From contig JAJZIH010000010.1 in NCBI GenBank assembly GCA_021810635.1, positions 1 through 64,000 of the forward strand: a DNA stretch of 64,000 nt. Direction: 5' to 3'. Below the pieces are notes generated by a model, which worked only from the letters and a program-made list of their open reading frames with translations, was not told the origin of the DNA and searched no databases. The stretch is from Pseudomonadota bacterium (lineage in GTDB: Bacteria; Pseudomonadota; Gammaproteobacteria; JAKAQQ01). Shown here one piece after another: positions 40,025 through 50,160 of the stretch (the stretch's first letter is position 1; each line of letters begins with the position of its first letter). The position numbers and the translations under genes are program-made.

Positions 40025-40576
40025 ATGAAAAGGGCCCGCTACGCGATTCTGGGCATCCCTTTCGTCATCCTGGCCGGTCTGGTCGTGACCTTCTGGGCGG
40101 GTCTTTTGCATCACCCTTCGATCATTCCCTCTCCCCTGATCGGAAAACCCGCGCCGGCATTGATCCTGCCCCGCCTGGCTCACCCTGACCAGCAGGTGAC
40201 CCGCGCGGTTTTCCGCAATCACGTCACCCTGCTCAATGTCTGGGCGAGCTGGTGCGTTTCTTGCCAGTACGAATATCCGACCCTGCTCTGGCTCCAGCGC
40301 CACGGCGTCCGGATCATCGGCGTGGATTACAAGGATCGCCACAAGCCTGCCCTGGACTACCTCAGGCAACACGGCGACCCCTATGTCGAGGTGGCCTATG
40401 ATCGGAAGGGACTCGCCACGATCAACTGGGGGGTCTACGGCGTGCCAGAAACCTTTGTGCTGGGACCCCGGGGCCGCATCCGCTACAAGTATGTGGGCCC
40501 GATCCCCCTCTCCGTTGCCCGCCGGACCATTCTTCCTCTGGTGCAGCACCTGCGGATTTCAGAACCGGTGTCATGA
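40025..40576 (+). CDS. ccmG: Thiol:disulfide interchange protein CcmG/DsbE
   Basis: LLNVWASWCVSCQYEYPTLL; YGVPETFVLGPRGRIRYKYVGPI. Confidence 0.92.
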   Translation: MKRARYAILGIPFVILAGLVVTFWAGLLHHPSIIPSPLIGKPAPALILPRLAHPDQQVTRAVFRNHVTLLNVWASWCVSCQYEYPTLLWLQRHGVRIIGVDYKDRHKPALDYLRQHGDPYVEVAYDRKGLATINWGVYGVPETFVLGPRGRIRYKYVGPIPLSVARRTILPLVQHLRISEPVS

Positions 40577-41019
40577 TCAGGGCCCGGACCCTCATGCTCA
40601 TTCTCTTGCTCTTACCGGCGGTTCTGGCCGACGTCAAGGTTGCCAAAGCCATCGAGAACCATCCCCCTCTGGCCAATCCCGTGCTGGAACGGCGCTATCA
40701 GCATCTCACCGAGGAAATCCGCTGCCTCGTCTGCCAGGATCAGAATATCGCCAATTCGCCGGCCCCCCTCGCGGCCAACCTGCGGTATGAAGTGCGTCGC
40801 CTGCTTTTCACCGGGGCCAGCAATTCAGCGATCAAACGCTACCTGACCCGGCGCTACGGGGACTTCGTCCTCTACAAGCCCCCCGTGCAGCCGGATACCT
40901 GGCTGCTCTGGTTCGGCCCCTTTGCGCTGCTCCTCACCGGCATGATCACGGTCGGGTTTCTGGTGCGCAGGAAAAGCAGGCTCTACGAGCGCGAACACGG
41001 GGAGGGGCGGGTCCCATGA
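40573..41019 (+). CDS. ccmH: Cytochrome c maturation protein CcmH
   Basis: EEIRCLVCQDQNIANSPAPLAANLRYEVRRLL with LVCQ CxxC-type motif. Confidence 0.93.
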   Translation: MIRARTLMLILLLLPAVLADVKVAKAIENHPPLANPVLERRYQHLTEEIRCLVCQDQNIANSPAPLAANLRYEVRRLLFTGASNSAIKRYLTRRYGDFVLYKPPVQPDTWLLWFGPFALLLTGMITVGFLVRRKSRLYEREHGEGRVP

Positions 41020-42233
41020 TGTTTCTGGTGTGGGCGGTCCTCATGACCGCGGTTGCGGCCGGCATCGTGGCCTGGCCGCTCCGTCGGGCACGGCGGGTAT
41101 CGGGAACGGCGGATGCGGATTTCAAGCGGTCACTCCGGAAGCAAACGCTGCACGAACTGGCCGATGAGGTGACCGGCGGGGATCTCGATGCGGCCGAGCT
41201 GGAGCTGGCTCGGCAGGACGCCGTCCGGAACATCGATTCCGGGGGGGGCGGCCCCCACCCGGAATCCACCCGGCCCTTCCGGACGGCCCGCACTCGGGTT
41301 TGGCCGTTTCTTCTCCTGTTTCTCGTCGCCGCTCCCTTGCTGTTTTTGGCCTGGGGAAACTGGAGGAGCGCGGTTTTGGGGGTGCGTTCGGCCAGCCGCA
41401 CCGAGCTTGATCGGGCCATCAACCGTTTTGCTGCCCATCTGAAGCGACACCCGGCGGATCTTGCCGGCTGGGAACTCTACGCCCGAGCCCAGATCATGAC
41501 GGGGCACTATGCCAAGGCGGCTCGGGCCTATGCCACGATCCTGAAACTGCCGGGAACCGCAGGCTCCCCCTCCGTTCTCGCGGATTATGGGGAATGCCTC
41601 GTCCTCCAGCATCCGGATCTCCTCAATGCCTCCGAAAACGCGATCTTCGACCGCGTCTTGAAACGTCGCCCCGACAATTCGAAAGCCCTGTGGTATGGAG
41701 GGCTTTTGGCGCTCGCGGTGGACCATGACCGGGATCTGGCCCTCCGCCGGTTCCGCCATCTGTTGGAGCTGGGCGGGCTCCCGCCTGCTTTTGCCCTTCT
41801 CGTGGAGGAACGAATTGTCGGACTGGGAGGACATCTTCCGGTCCTTTGGGTCCCCCACTCCCTCGGATTCCGGATCAGCCGGGCACCCGGCCTGGCCCGG
41901 AAGATCCGGGGCGGCACCCTGTTTGTTCTCGTCCGGATCGACAACCCGCACAGTCCCCCGCTCTGGGTGCGGCAGGTTCCTCTGCATCACCTGCCGGAAA
42001 CCGTCCGGCTCAACCCATCCGATGCCATGCGGGGGAAGGTGCGCTTTGGATCGGGGTTGCGCTACCGCCTCGAAGTCCGCTGGTCGCCCCTGAGCGGTGC
42101 GGGGGCACTTCGCGGGGTCCGCTATACCGTTTCCCGAACCGTCACCGGAAAAGCCCTCAAGGGCCGGCCGGTCTTTGCTCTGCGGTTCAGGGTGCCGCAG
42201 CTCCGGGCACGGACCGCCCCGGCGGCCCGCTGA
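41016..42233 (+). CDS. ccmI: Cytochrome c maturation protein CcmI
   Basis: N-terminal TM, TPR-like region, ccm operon position. Confidence 0.85.
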   Translation: MMFLVWAVLMTAVAAGIVAWPLRRARRVSGTADADFKRSLRKQTLHELADEVTGGDLDAAELELARQDAVRNIDSGGGGPHPESTRPFRTARTRVWPFLLLFLVAAPLLFLAWGNWRSAVLGVRSASRTELDRAINRFAAHLKRHPADLAGWELYARAQIMTGHYAKAARAYATILKLPGTAGSPSVLADYGECLVLQHPDLLNASENAIFDRVLKRRPDNSKALWYGGLLALAVDHDRDLALRRFRHLLELGGLPPAFALLVEERIVGLGGHLPVLWVPHSLGFRISRAPGLARKIRGGTLFVLVRIDNPHSPPLWVRQVPLHHLPETVRLNPSDAMRGKVRFGSGLRYRLEVRWSPLSGAGALRGVRYTVSRTVTGKALKGRPVFALRFRVPQLRARTAPAAR

Positions 42234-42246
42234 GACCGGTTCGTTC

Positions 42247-43143
42247 ATGGAATACCAGGATTACTACCAGATTCTCGGAGTCAAGCGGGGGGCCTCGACC
42301 GATGAGGTCAAACGAGCCTACCGGAAACTGGCGAGAAAATATCACCCGGATGTTTCGAAAGAACCCGGTGCCGAGGAGCGCTTCAAGAGCATCTCCATGG
42401 CCTACGAGGTGCTCGGGAATCCGGAGAAAAGGAAAGCCTATGACCAGCTTGGCAGCTATCAGCCGGGACAGAATTTCAAGCCACCTCCCGACTGGGAACA
42501 GCGCTACGGGGTGGCTGGGGATTTCAGCGGCATGTCGTTTTCCGAGCTGTTCGAGCAGATTTTTTCGGGTTTGGGCTCCACCCAGAGGGGGTCCGGTTTC
42601 CCGCCGGACGACCCGACCCGCAGGGGAGGCGTCCCGGCGTTCCAGGCCGAGGTGGAGATCAGCCTGGAGGAAGCCTCGGCCGGTGCCGAGAGGATTTTCG
42701 AAATCGATGGCCGGAAGATCAGGATCAGGATTCCCAAGGGAGCCCAGGATGGCCAGAAACTGCGGGTTCCCGTCCGGGCCCGCCGGGGGTGGGGCCGGAC
42801 GGGAGGCGGCGACCTCCAGATCACCGTCCGCCTGTTGCCCCATCCCCTGTTCCGGCCGGTGGGCGACCATCTCGAGATGGATCTTCCGCTCACGCCAGCC
42901 GAAGCGGTTTTGGGCACGGAAGTCGAGATCCCGACCTTTGCGGGACGCGTCCGCCTGAGGGTCCCGCCCGCGACCAGTTCCGGACGCAGTTTCCGGCTCG
43001 AAAAGAAAGGCATGATGAAACCGACGGGGACCCTGGGCGACCTCTGGGTGCGGGCCAAAATCGTGGTTGAAAAACCGCATTCCGACCGGGAACGGAAACT
43101 GTACGAAGAACTCCTGAGGATCCAGTCCGCCAAAGCTAGATAG
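42247..43143 (+). CDS. DnaJ-class co-chaperone (CbpA-like)
   Basis: [44 protein letters not shown]-domain with HPD; C-terminal DnaJ domain. Confidence 0.92.
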   Translation: MEYQDYYQILGVKRGASTDEVKRAYRKLARKYHPDVSKEPGAEERFKSISMAYEVLGNPEKRKAYDQLGSYQPGQNFKPPPDWEQRYGVAGDFSGMSFSELFEQIFSGLGSTQRGSGFPPDDPTRRGGVPAFQAEVEISLEEASAGAERIFEIDGRKIRIRIPKGAQDGQKLRVPVRARRGWGRTGGGDLQITVRLLPHPLFRPVGDHLEMDLPLTPAEAVLGTEVEIPTFAGRVRLRVPPATSSGRSFRLEKKGMMKPTGTLGDLWVRAKIVVEKPHSDRERKLYEELLRIQSAKAR

Positions 43144-43378
43144 AGTCTCGCATGTAGAGGCTATTTGCTTGATAAAACAGTAGAATCTTTTTTTCGTTTA
43201 CCAAAGTCCATCGATGATGTCAAACATCATGATATCGATATAACTTATTAAAAGTAATAGTGATCTTATTTGAAGAAACCAAAATTGCGTTCGTGTACTT
43301 TCTGGACTACAGTCAGACGGCTTGGAGTCCGATTCCGGTCGGTCTTTGGGCGCGACACCTAACTGGAGGATAAATTTG

Positions 43379-43957
43379 ATGAACAGCAGAAACTCCGTAA
43401 TTTCGTCGATTGGTTTTTTTGTGATTGGGCTCACGCTTTGGACCACAGCCCTGCGGTCGGTGGGCTGGACGAGTACCGATTTTGACATGGTCTTCGGCGG
43501 ACTCATTTTGGCCGCCGGAATCGTGCTTCTGGTGCTCGCCATTCTCAGTCTGCAGAGCGGGGAACATGCGTTTGACGGATTGGTCTTTTTTGCCTTCGCC
43601 GTTCTGGCCCTGGTTTTTTCACTGCCGAACTATTCCCATGAGACGGACTCGATGATGAATGCGCCGGTCCTGGTCGGCTGGTTTTACCTCCTGTGGGCCC
43701 TCTTCTGGTTTTACCTCTGGATCGGTACCTTGAAGAGCCACCCCTTGATGCACATGCTGTTTCTCCTTCTGGGCTGGCTGTCCATGTTCGCGATCGCCAT
43801 CTTCGAGTACTCGGGCGCCCGGGGATTTCTCACCCTGGGGGGGTATCTCCAGTTGATCTGGGCGCTCATCGCGCTCTACCTCTCGGCGGGATCGGCTCTC
43901 CACGCCCTCTGCGGCAAGGGCTGTCTTCCCATGGGAGCCAAGAAAGCCTCGGGATAG
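43379..43957 (+). CDS. Six-TM inner-membrane protein, possibly AceTr/SatP-AmiS-like
   Basis: 193 aa, strongly hydrophobic; LTLGGYLQLIWALIALYLSAGSALHAL resembles the C-terminal part of acetate-transporter family proteins. Confidence 0.5.
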   Translation: MNSRNSVISSIGFFVIGLTLWTTALRSVGWTSTDFDMVFGGLILAAGIVLLVLAILSLQSGEHAFDGLVFFAFAVLALVFSLPNYSHETDSMMNAPVLVGWFYLLWALFWFYLWIGTLKSHPLMHMLFLLLGWLSMFAIAIFEYSGARGFLTLGGYLQLIWALIALYLSAGSALHALCGKGCLPMGAKKASG

Positions 43958-43971
43958 GATCCACTGTCCGC

Positions 43972-44000
43972 CCGGAGCCGCCACCCTCTGGCGGCTCCGG
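43972..44000. terminator. Strong hairpin between convergent genes (bidirectional terminator candidate)
   Basis: CCGGAGCCGCCA-CCCTC-TGGCGGCTCCGG, 12-bp perfect stem, 5-nt loop. Confidence 0.65.
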
Positions 44001-44008
44001 ATCCTGGT

Positions 44009-44827
44009 TTAGCGGAAGCGGAAGTAGAGACCCACGAGCTCATTAAAACCCGCGGACTGATCGACGAGCGGGCTGTGACGGATGGCCGGTCCGTACCATT
44101 CGTACTCGATGGCATCCACCAGAGTCCAATGGGAGCCGAGCTCGAGTCCACCCGCTATGCCCACGAGTTCGTTCACGGTCGATCCGGGAGCGTAGTAGGG
44201 GTTGCGCGCACTCGCTTCACTGCGGGGGATGCCGAAATAGTAGCTGATCAGGTTACCGCTCTCCCATTCGATGCCCGCTTTCGGAACGACGAAGAAGCGG
44301 ATGGCGGGCAGCGCCGGCAAATGCCCGGTCAGGCGGGTAAACAGCGTGGCCCGGATCTTCTGCCCGTGGTTGCGGGCCAAAAGATCGGTGAGCACCGTGG
44401 TCCGGACCCCGAAATCCGGCTGACGATAGACGAGGTCCACCCCTCCCATGGCCGAGGCCAGCCGCGGGGACAATCCATAAAACTGGGGGCTCGCGTAGCC
44501 GTCATAGTGCAGGAATTCCGGTTCGGCCACGAGGTCGACCGCCCAGCCCCGTCCCGGGTGCCAGAGGTTCCATCCGATCGTGAGACCGTGCAGGTAGAAT
44601 CCGTCCTTTGTGGTGACGTTGAAGAGCGGGACGAAACGGCTCCATTTCGGTGCCCCCTTGTAGGGCATCGAAAGACTCAGGAAACCGAGGCCGAGTGACC
44701 AGCCCGATTCGTCGAGATTGAGGTTCGTGACCGGTGCGCTCGCCCATGCCGGAGACAGGCACCCGATGGAAAACAGGAGGATCAGGCAGGCCCATTCCGT
44801 GCGATGGAGTCGTGTCTTGCGCTTCAT
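44009..44827 (-). CDS. MipA/OmpV family outer-membrane protein
   Basis: Signal peptide; SLGLGFLSLSMPYKGAPKWSRFVPLFNVTTKDGFYLHGLTIGWNL, typical MipA pattern. Confidence 0.85.
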   Translation of the reverse strand: MKRKTRLHRTEWACLILLFSIGCLSPAWASAPVTNLNLDESGWSLGLGFLSLSMPYKGAPKWSRFVPLFNVTTKDGFYLHGLTIGWNLWHPGRGWAVDLVAEPEFLHYDGYASPQFYGLSPRLASAMGGVDLVYRQPDFGVRTTVLTDLLARNHGQKIRATLFTRLTGHLPALPAIRFFVVPKAGIEWESGNLISYYFGIPRSEASARNPYYAPGSTVNELVGIAGGLELGSHWTLVDAIEYEWYGPAIRHSPLVDQSAGFNELVGLYFRFR

Positions 44828-44836
44828 GGCACCTCC

Positions 44837-45802
44837 TCAAAAGCTCTCGTGGAGGCCGACCATAAAGCCTCCCGGCAGCAACCCGAGAACGAAAGGCTCT
44901 TTTTCCTCGTGTGCATAGATGCCCCACGCGGTGCCGATGGCCCAGCCGGCGATCACGTCCGTCTGCCAGTGGCCACGCGCCCGCATCCGGCCCAGGGCAT
45001 CATACAAAGGCAGGACTTCAAGGCCCCAGACCCAGGGATTTTGACGATAGTATTCGGCGATGAAGGGGGTGACAAAGCTGGCCTGAAAGGCCACCTCTCC
45101 GCTCGGGAAACTTTGGCAGCAGTTGCCCTGGAAAAAGTCATGGGGGTTCGATGACTGAAAGGGCCGGGCCCGGCTGAAGGCGTATTTGAGGGCGGTTGTC
45201 GTGATGGCGGTGAACAGGGAGGAGTCGAGGGCCTGCCAGAAGGTGCGGCCCAGCCGGCTCCGCCCGCCCAGCCAGAGCGCACCCGCCCCCTCAATCGCCA
45301 TCACTCCATGCTCGAGGTCAAGCTGGTAGGAGCGCTGCCAGATGCCTTGAGCATCGTTGGGCGGGTAGCGGTGATCCAGGAAGGAGCTGGCCGACAGGGC
45401 AAACAGTGGAGACAGCGCAATCGTCCATTCCACGAGATGGGTCGCGCTTTTTCTCGAATGGACCCAGAGGAAGGAGGGTTTCCGGGGAGGATCGGATTTG
45501 CGGCCGGACCAGTTGGCTGCCTGCCCCCACGGTTGCCGCGGATAACTCGGGATCCCCGCATCGCGGGCCATCCCGAGCGAACTGACCAGCAGCGGTTTCC
45601 ATTCCGGAAAATGCCCGCGCAGGGGAAACCAGAGTCGCGTGAGGGCCGCGCGCTCCGACCTCACGACCCCTCCGCCGGACTGGCCTGGCAGACGGGCACC
45701 GAATCCCTGGCCCCGGGCCGTGATGATCCACAAGGGGGCGATCAGGAGCAGCACGGTCCACCCGGTCCAGGATCTAGGCTTCATGGTCGGTCCTCCAGTC
45801 AA
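44837..45802 (-). CDS. PAP2 superfamily phosphatase
   Basis: KYAFSRARPFQS, SFPSGEVAFQASFV, RGHWQTDVIAGWAIG (divergent PAP2 motifs). Confidence 0.82.
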   Translation of the reverse strand: MTGGPTMKPRSWTGWTVLLLIAPLWIITARGQGFGARLPGQSGGGVVRSERAALTRLWFPLRGHFPEWKPLLVSSLGMARDAGIPSYPRQPWGQAANWSGRKSDPPRKPSFLWVHSRKSATHLVEWTIALSPLFALSASSFLDHRYPPNDAQGIWQRSYQLDLEHGVMAIEGAGALWLGGRSRLGRTFWQALDSSLFTAITTTALKYAFSRARPFQSSNPHDFFQGNCCQSFPSGEVAFQASFVTPFIAEYYRQNPWVWGLEVLPLYDALGRMRARGHWQTDVIAGWAIGTAWGIYAHEEKEPFVLGLLPGGFMVGLHESF

Positions 45803-45915
45803 GGTGCTCGTCCCTGAGCGCGCCGCAGGGTGAAGTAGGATCTGGCAGCCGTGATCGATATTATCAGTACTTTAAGGGTCCTGGATCCCGGGTCGAGGAC
45901 CCTCCCACCGGTTTT

Positions 45916-46857
45916 TTACGGTTTTTTTACGGAAGACGCCCCCCCGTCCCCTGGGCCGGGCGGAGGGAGAGGGGACCGGTCTGGCCTCTCCATCACGAAG
46001 ACCTTGCCGGTGTGGCCCCGGCTCGCAGGACCCAGGAGATAAAGATAGCCTCCGCTCACGTCTTCCGGCTGGGGCCAGGCGGAGGGCGGGAGTCCCGGGA
46101 AGAGCATGGCCGTAAACTCACTCGCAATCCAGCCCGGATCAACGGCGTTGAAACGCAGGTTGGGACGGAATTCCATTTCATCAGCCAGGATGCGCATCAG
46201 GTTTTCGATCCCGGCGGCCATGACGCCATGCGCCGCGGCGTAGGCCCGTGGGAGCCGGGCCCATTCCGACGTCGTGAACACGACGGAGGCGTCGTCCGAG
46301 TCGACCAAAAGCGGCAGGCAGGCCCGGGTCAGCACAAACGGGGCCTGGAGGTTGATCTGCAGGACCTCGAGCCAGGCCTCAGGCGGATGGGTTTGTAGGG
46401 GGCCGTGATAACCCAGGATCCCGGCATTGTGGAGCAGGCCATCCAAGTGCCCGCACTGGGTTTCGAGCGCGAGTGCCAGATCCTCAAAATCCGCGACCGT
46501 CGCCCCCCGGAAATCGATGGCCTGGAGGAGGGGAGGGCGAGCTCCCGCCCGCACGATCTCGTCATGCAGCACCGACAATTCCTGCGGATCGGGACCGAGA
46601 AGAACCAGCCACGCACCCTCTCGGGCCAGTGCCCGGGCGACGGCCGCCCCGATTCCGTGCCCAGCACCGGTGATGACGATCCTGCGGTCGCGGAAGTGTC
46701 CCGAAGGCGGCTTGTAGGCTGCCGCGAGCGGGAGGGTGTTCGGGTTTTCGGTCTTAGTCACGCGCGGCTTTCCATGCGGTCCATAGTTTAGCAGCAATCC
46801 CCGGCCGGGTCCGCCGGTGGCGGGTTGCCGGTCCCTGCAGGGCCAGATCCGCAACAT
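45916..46857 (-). CDS. SDR oxidoreductase, YciK-like
   Basis: VITGAGHGIGAAVARALAREGAWLVLLG; HNAGILG; same neighbours as YciK-like SDR genes in gammaproteobacterial gyrA regions. Confidence 0.82.
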   Translation of the reverse strand: MLRIWPCRDRQPATGGPGRGLLLNYGPHGKPRVTKTENPNTLPLAAAYKPPSGHFRDRRIVITGAGHGIGAAVARALAREGAWLVLLGPDPQELSVLHDEIVRAGARPPLLQAIDFRGATVADFEDLALALETQCGHLDGLLHNAGILGYHGPLQTHPPEAWLEVLQINLQAPFVLTRACLPLLVDSDDASVVFTTSEWARLPRAYAAAHGVMAAGIENLMRILADEMEFRPNLRFNAVDPGWIASEFTAMLFPGLPPSAWPQPEDVSGGYLYLLGPASRGHTGKVFVMERPDRSPLPPPGPGDGGASSVKKP

Positions 46858-47503
46858 CCAGATGGAGTCGGGTGAGCGCGAAAGTCACGCGGAGCGGCAA
46901 AGCCGACGGGGCGGAGCGGACCGCAGCCAATCCGGCCGCTCCGGTGGCCAGAGCGAGACGCGCCCGGCGGATGAGAGTCTCCGTGTCCGGCTGCGCGCCC
47001 GAAAGTCCCGAGGTCGCCATCCAGTCCGCGAGAGCCGTTGCCGTGAAAGTCTCGCCGGGAATTTCCGGACCGGAGCCCAAAAGGCTGGCCTCGAGGAAGA
47101 ACCCGCGTGACTCCCCGAGAATCCGGAGGCCCGATTCCCTGAGGGAACCGGGGGGATTGAAAATGGCCCGGGTTGCGAAAAAGCCTTCGAGGGCCGTCTC
47201 CAATCGCGTCGGGGTCACGGTTTCGAGCAGATCCAGACCGGCCCAAAGCCGGGTGACGGGATGGGTCGGCGAACCCGCCGCCAGATGGCGGAGTTCGTCG
47301 GCCCACCAGGTGAAGCGCTGGGGCGCGATCTCCGGACTCCGCCCCGGGCGGGACAGGGTCTCCCATTCGGATTCCAGCGCGAAAATCGCGAGGAGGGGGT
47401 TCTTCCGGGCGGCTGGAGCCAGGTGCACGATCAGCGACGCGCGGCTGCCCCACGGTCGCACCCGCTCCCGGCAGTACATGAGGTCGTTTGGAAAGACAGC
47501 CAA
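46754..47503 (-). CDS. Squalene/phytoene synthase-like protein (possibly non-catalytic)
   Basis: YCRERVRPWGS...RKNPLLAIFALESEWETL...TWWADELRHLAAGSPTHPVTRLW; fold-level similarity but no clear DxxxD. Confidence 0.6.
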   Translation of the reverse strand: MAVFPNDLMYCRERVRPWGSRASLIVHLAPAARKNPLLAIFALESEWETLSRPGRSPEIAPQRFTWWADELRHLAAGSPTHPVTRLWAGLDLLETVTPTRLETALEGFFATRAIFNPPGSLRESGLRILGESRGFFLEASLLGSGPEIPGETFTATALADWMATSGLSGAQPDTETLIRRARLALATGAAGLAAVRSAPSALPLRVTFALTRLHLDVADLALQGPATRHRRTRPGIAAKLWTAWKAARD

Positions 47504-47600
47504 CGCTCGATCCAGTCAGGGTCCGCCACCCAGTATAGGAGGCCCGGTCCCCCCGGGTTGCCCGGCATTGGTTACAATCCGGTCGCAGACCGGAATCCCC

Positions 47601-48725
47601 ATGATCCTTGCCTCGCTTTCAACCCTGATTTGGCTGCTCATGCTGTTGTGGCCGGCGCAGGCGTGGCGTATGAACGAGAGGTTGACCGCCGATCCGGGGA
47701 AAACGTCGGACGATGCCATGACGGTCCTGATTCCCGCGCGCAACGAGGCCGATACGCTGCCGACGACCCTGGATGCCCTCTCCCGGCAGAAACTTCCTCT
47801 GGCGATCCGGGTGCTCGATGATGGTTCGACGGATGGAACCTGCGCGGTGGCCGCCGCCGTGCCCGGCTTGAGCCTGGTTGTGGAGAGGGTTCCCGAACCC
47901 CCTGCCGGATGGATGGGCAAGCTCTGGGCCCTCCAATGGGGTTTGCGCCGGGTCGAAACCGAATGGCTCCTCTTGCTGGATGCCGATATCGCCCTTGAGC
48001 CGGGCACGCTGCCGGTCCTCCTGAACAAGGCCCGTGCGGAAAATCTGGATTTTCTGTCGGTCATGGCCTCGCCCTACGGCCGGGGATTCTGGGACTGCTG
48101 GCTCATGCCGGTTTTCATCTATTTTTTCAAATGGGTCTACCCGTTCCGCCTGTCCAACTGTCCCCGCTCGGGAGTGGCCGCTGCCGCAGGGGGGTGCGTG
48201 CTCACCCGACGACAGGTCATCGAAGACATCGGGGGCTTCGACCCCTTCCGGGGTGCGGTCATCGACGACTGTACCCTGGCCCGTGCGGTCAAGAAACGGG
48301 GGTTTCGGACCTGGATTGGGGTGAGCCGTGATGTGCGCATGCAACGGGCGCATCGTTTCTCGCAGATCTGGCAGATGGTGGTGCGTACGGCCTATGCCCA
48401 GCTGGCCTACTCCCCACTCCTCCTGGGTGCCTGCACCCTGGCCTTGGCCGTGGTTTTTCTGGCCCCCCCCGTCCTGTTCTTGATTGCTCCGCCGCCGGCC
48501 TCGCTGGTGGCCGGTGTGGCCTGGTTGCTCATGATGACGAGCGAGATCCCGATTGCACGCTTTTACGGCCAGTGGCGCTTCGCCGGATTTTTTCTGCCCG
48601 TTGCCGCCCTGCTGTTTCTCGCCATGACCTGGCACTCGGCATTCCGCTATGGGTTGGGGATCCGGACCCGGTGGAAAGGACGCAGCTATTCGCGGCGCGA
48701 TTTTCCGGGAGGCCCCCCCCGTTAG
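47601..48725 (+). CDS. hpnB: Family 2 glycosyltransferase, hopene-associated HpnB-like
   Basis: VLIPARNEADTLPTTLDAL, DDGSTDGT, GWMGKLWALQWG, LDADI, GGFDPFRGAVIDDCTLARAVKKRGFRTWIG; ATG at 47601. Confidence 0.82.
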   Translation: MILASLSTLIWLLMLLWPAQAWRMNERLTADPGKTSDDAMTVLIPARNEADTLPTTLDALSRQKLPLAIRVLDDGSTDGTCAVAAAVPGLSLVVERVPEPPAGWMGKLWALQWGLRRVETEWLLLLDADIALEPGTLPVLLNKARAENLDFLSVMASPYGRGFWDCWLMPVFIYFFKWVYPFRLSNCPRSGVAAAAGGCVLTRRQVIEDIGGFDPFRGAVIDDCTLARAVKKRGFRTWIGVSRDVRMQRAHRFSQIWQMVVRTAYAQLAYSPLLLGACTLALAVVFLAPPVLFLIAPPPASLVAGVAWLLMMTSEIPIARFYGQWRFAGFFLPVAALLFLAMTWHSAFRYGLGIRTRWKGRSYSRRDFPGGPPR

Positions 48726-49393
48726 GAACCGGTCTGGCCCAGCCAGGCCGCGAGATCTGACGGAGACCGGAGCAGTCCATCCGCCTGCCAGCGCTCGGGG
48801 GGGTCGGCGGGAGACAGGTAGCCCCAGAGCGCAGCCAGCGAAACGACTCCGGCCGCTTGACCGGCCTGGATGTCTCGTCTTGCATCGCCCACGAAACAGG
48901 CCCGGTGGGGTGATGCCCCCGCCTGTGCGAGCGCCCGGAGGACCGGGGCCGGATCGGGCTTCGGCGGACTGGCCGAATCCCCGGAGATGACGACTGCGGG
49001 CGGATGGGGGAGGGGAAGCGCCGCAAGGAGCGGGGTGGTCAGGAAGGCGGGCTTGTTGGTCACGATGCCCCAGGGCCGCCCTTCCTTCCGCCAGCTCTCG
49101 AGAAGCGCTGAAACTCCGGGCATGAGGACCGTTTCCTCGACGAGATGGGCCGCGTAGCAATCCAGGAACTCGCCTCTCAGTGCCGCAAGGAGGCGGGTGT
49201 CTGAGAGGCTTCCCCAGCTCAGTTCCAGCATGGAGCGGATCCCCTGTGAAGCCACTTCCCGAGTTTGGTCTAGGGAGGGGGGGGGCCGGCCATGGGCCCG
49301 GGAGACCCGGCCCAAGGCGGCATAGAGATCCTTGAGCGTATCCGCGAGTGTGCCGTCTAGATCCAAGAGGACCAAATCAGGGGCCCTGGACAA
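48722..49393 (-). CDS. HAD phosphatase, MupP/phosphoglycolate phosphatase type
   Basis: LVLLDLDGTLADTLKDL, VTNKPAF, KPDPAPVLRAL, FVGDARRDIQAG; next to ubiG as for mupP. Confidence 0.87.
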   Translation of the reverse strand: MSRAPDLVLLDLDGTLADTLKDLYAALGRVSRAHGRPPPSLDQTREVASQGIRSMLELSWGSLSDTRLLAALRGEFLDCYAAHLVEETVLMPGVSALLESWRKEGRPWGIVTNKPAFLTTPLLAALPLPHPPAVVISGDSASPPKPDPAPVLRALAQAGASPHRACFVGDARRDIQAGQAAGVVSLAALWGYLSPADPPERWQADGLLRSPSDLAAWLGQTGS

Positions 49394-49395
49394 GG

Positions 49396-50154
49396 TCAGG
49401 GGGACCTGAAGGCGAGCAGGTAGTTGACCGACAGGTTGCCTGACAGGATGGCTGTTTTGAGTCCGGGCAGATACCAGAGACCCCGCTGGTCGGTGAGCTC
49501 GAATCCGGCGTCACGCATCCATCCGACGATCTCTTCCGGTCGGATGAAACGCTCATAGCGGTGCAGGCCCTTCCGCGTCAGCCCCAACAGGTATTCGGCG
49601 ACACCGATCGCGAGGACCCAACTGGCCAGCGTACGGTTGATCGTCGAACAGACCACCGCGCCGCCCGGCCGGACGAGACCGGCACAGTCGTTCACGATCG
49701 CCGCGGGATCCGCCACGTGTTCCAGCACCTCCATACAGGTCACGAGGTCAAAGCCCCCCGGGTCGGATTGGCGCAGTCGAGCGGCATCGGCCAGCCGGTA
49801 GTCGATGGTGAGTCCGGAGGCCAAGGCATGCGCTTGAGCGGTTTCGAGGGCCGCCTCTGACGTGTCGATGCCGACCACCCGGGCGCCGGCCCGGGCGAGT
49901 CCTTCCGCAAGAAGCCCCCCCCCGCACCCGATATCGGCGACCTTGAGCGCACGCAGCGGAATCCGCCGGTCGATGAAGCGCAGCCGGAGCGGGTTGATGT
50001 GGTGCAGGGTGGCGTAGGAACCGTCCGGGTCCCACCAGTCGGAGGCCCATCCGGAGTCCTCCGCAGGCGCCCCCGGGTCTTCGGCATCGGAAACCATCTC
50101 GAAATCTCGTTCGGGTTGGGTTCCATTATGCGCCGGACGGGAACCGGCGGCCAT
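49396..50154 (-). CDS. ubiG: Ubiquinone biosynthesis O-methyltransferase
   Basis: WWDPDGSYATLHHINPLRLRFIDR, VADIGCGGGLLAEGLARAGARVVGID. Confidence 0.93.
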   Translation of the reverse strand: MAAGSRPAHNGTQPERDFEMVSDAEDPGAPAEDSGWASDWWDPDGSYATLHHINPLRLRFIDRRIPLRALKVADIGCGGGLLAEGLARAGARVVGIDTSEAALETAQAHALASGLTIDYRLADAARLRQSDPGGFDLVTCMEVLEHVADPAAIVNDCAGLVRPGGAVVCSTINRTLASWVLAIGVAEYLLGLTRKGLHRYERFIRPEEIVGWMRDAGFELTDQRGLWYLPGLKTAILSGNLSVNYLLAFRSP

Positions 50155-50160
50155 CCGGTC

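Noticed and set aside
46872-47600. N-terminal extension of the hpnB ORF
   Set aside because: Antisense to the squalene-synthase-like gene; the real protein begins at ATG 47601 with a TM/GT2 start.
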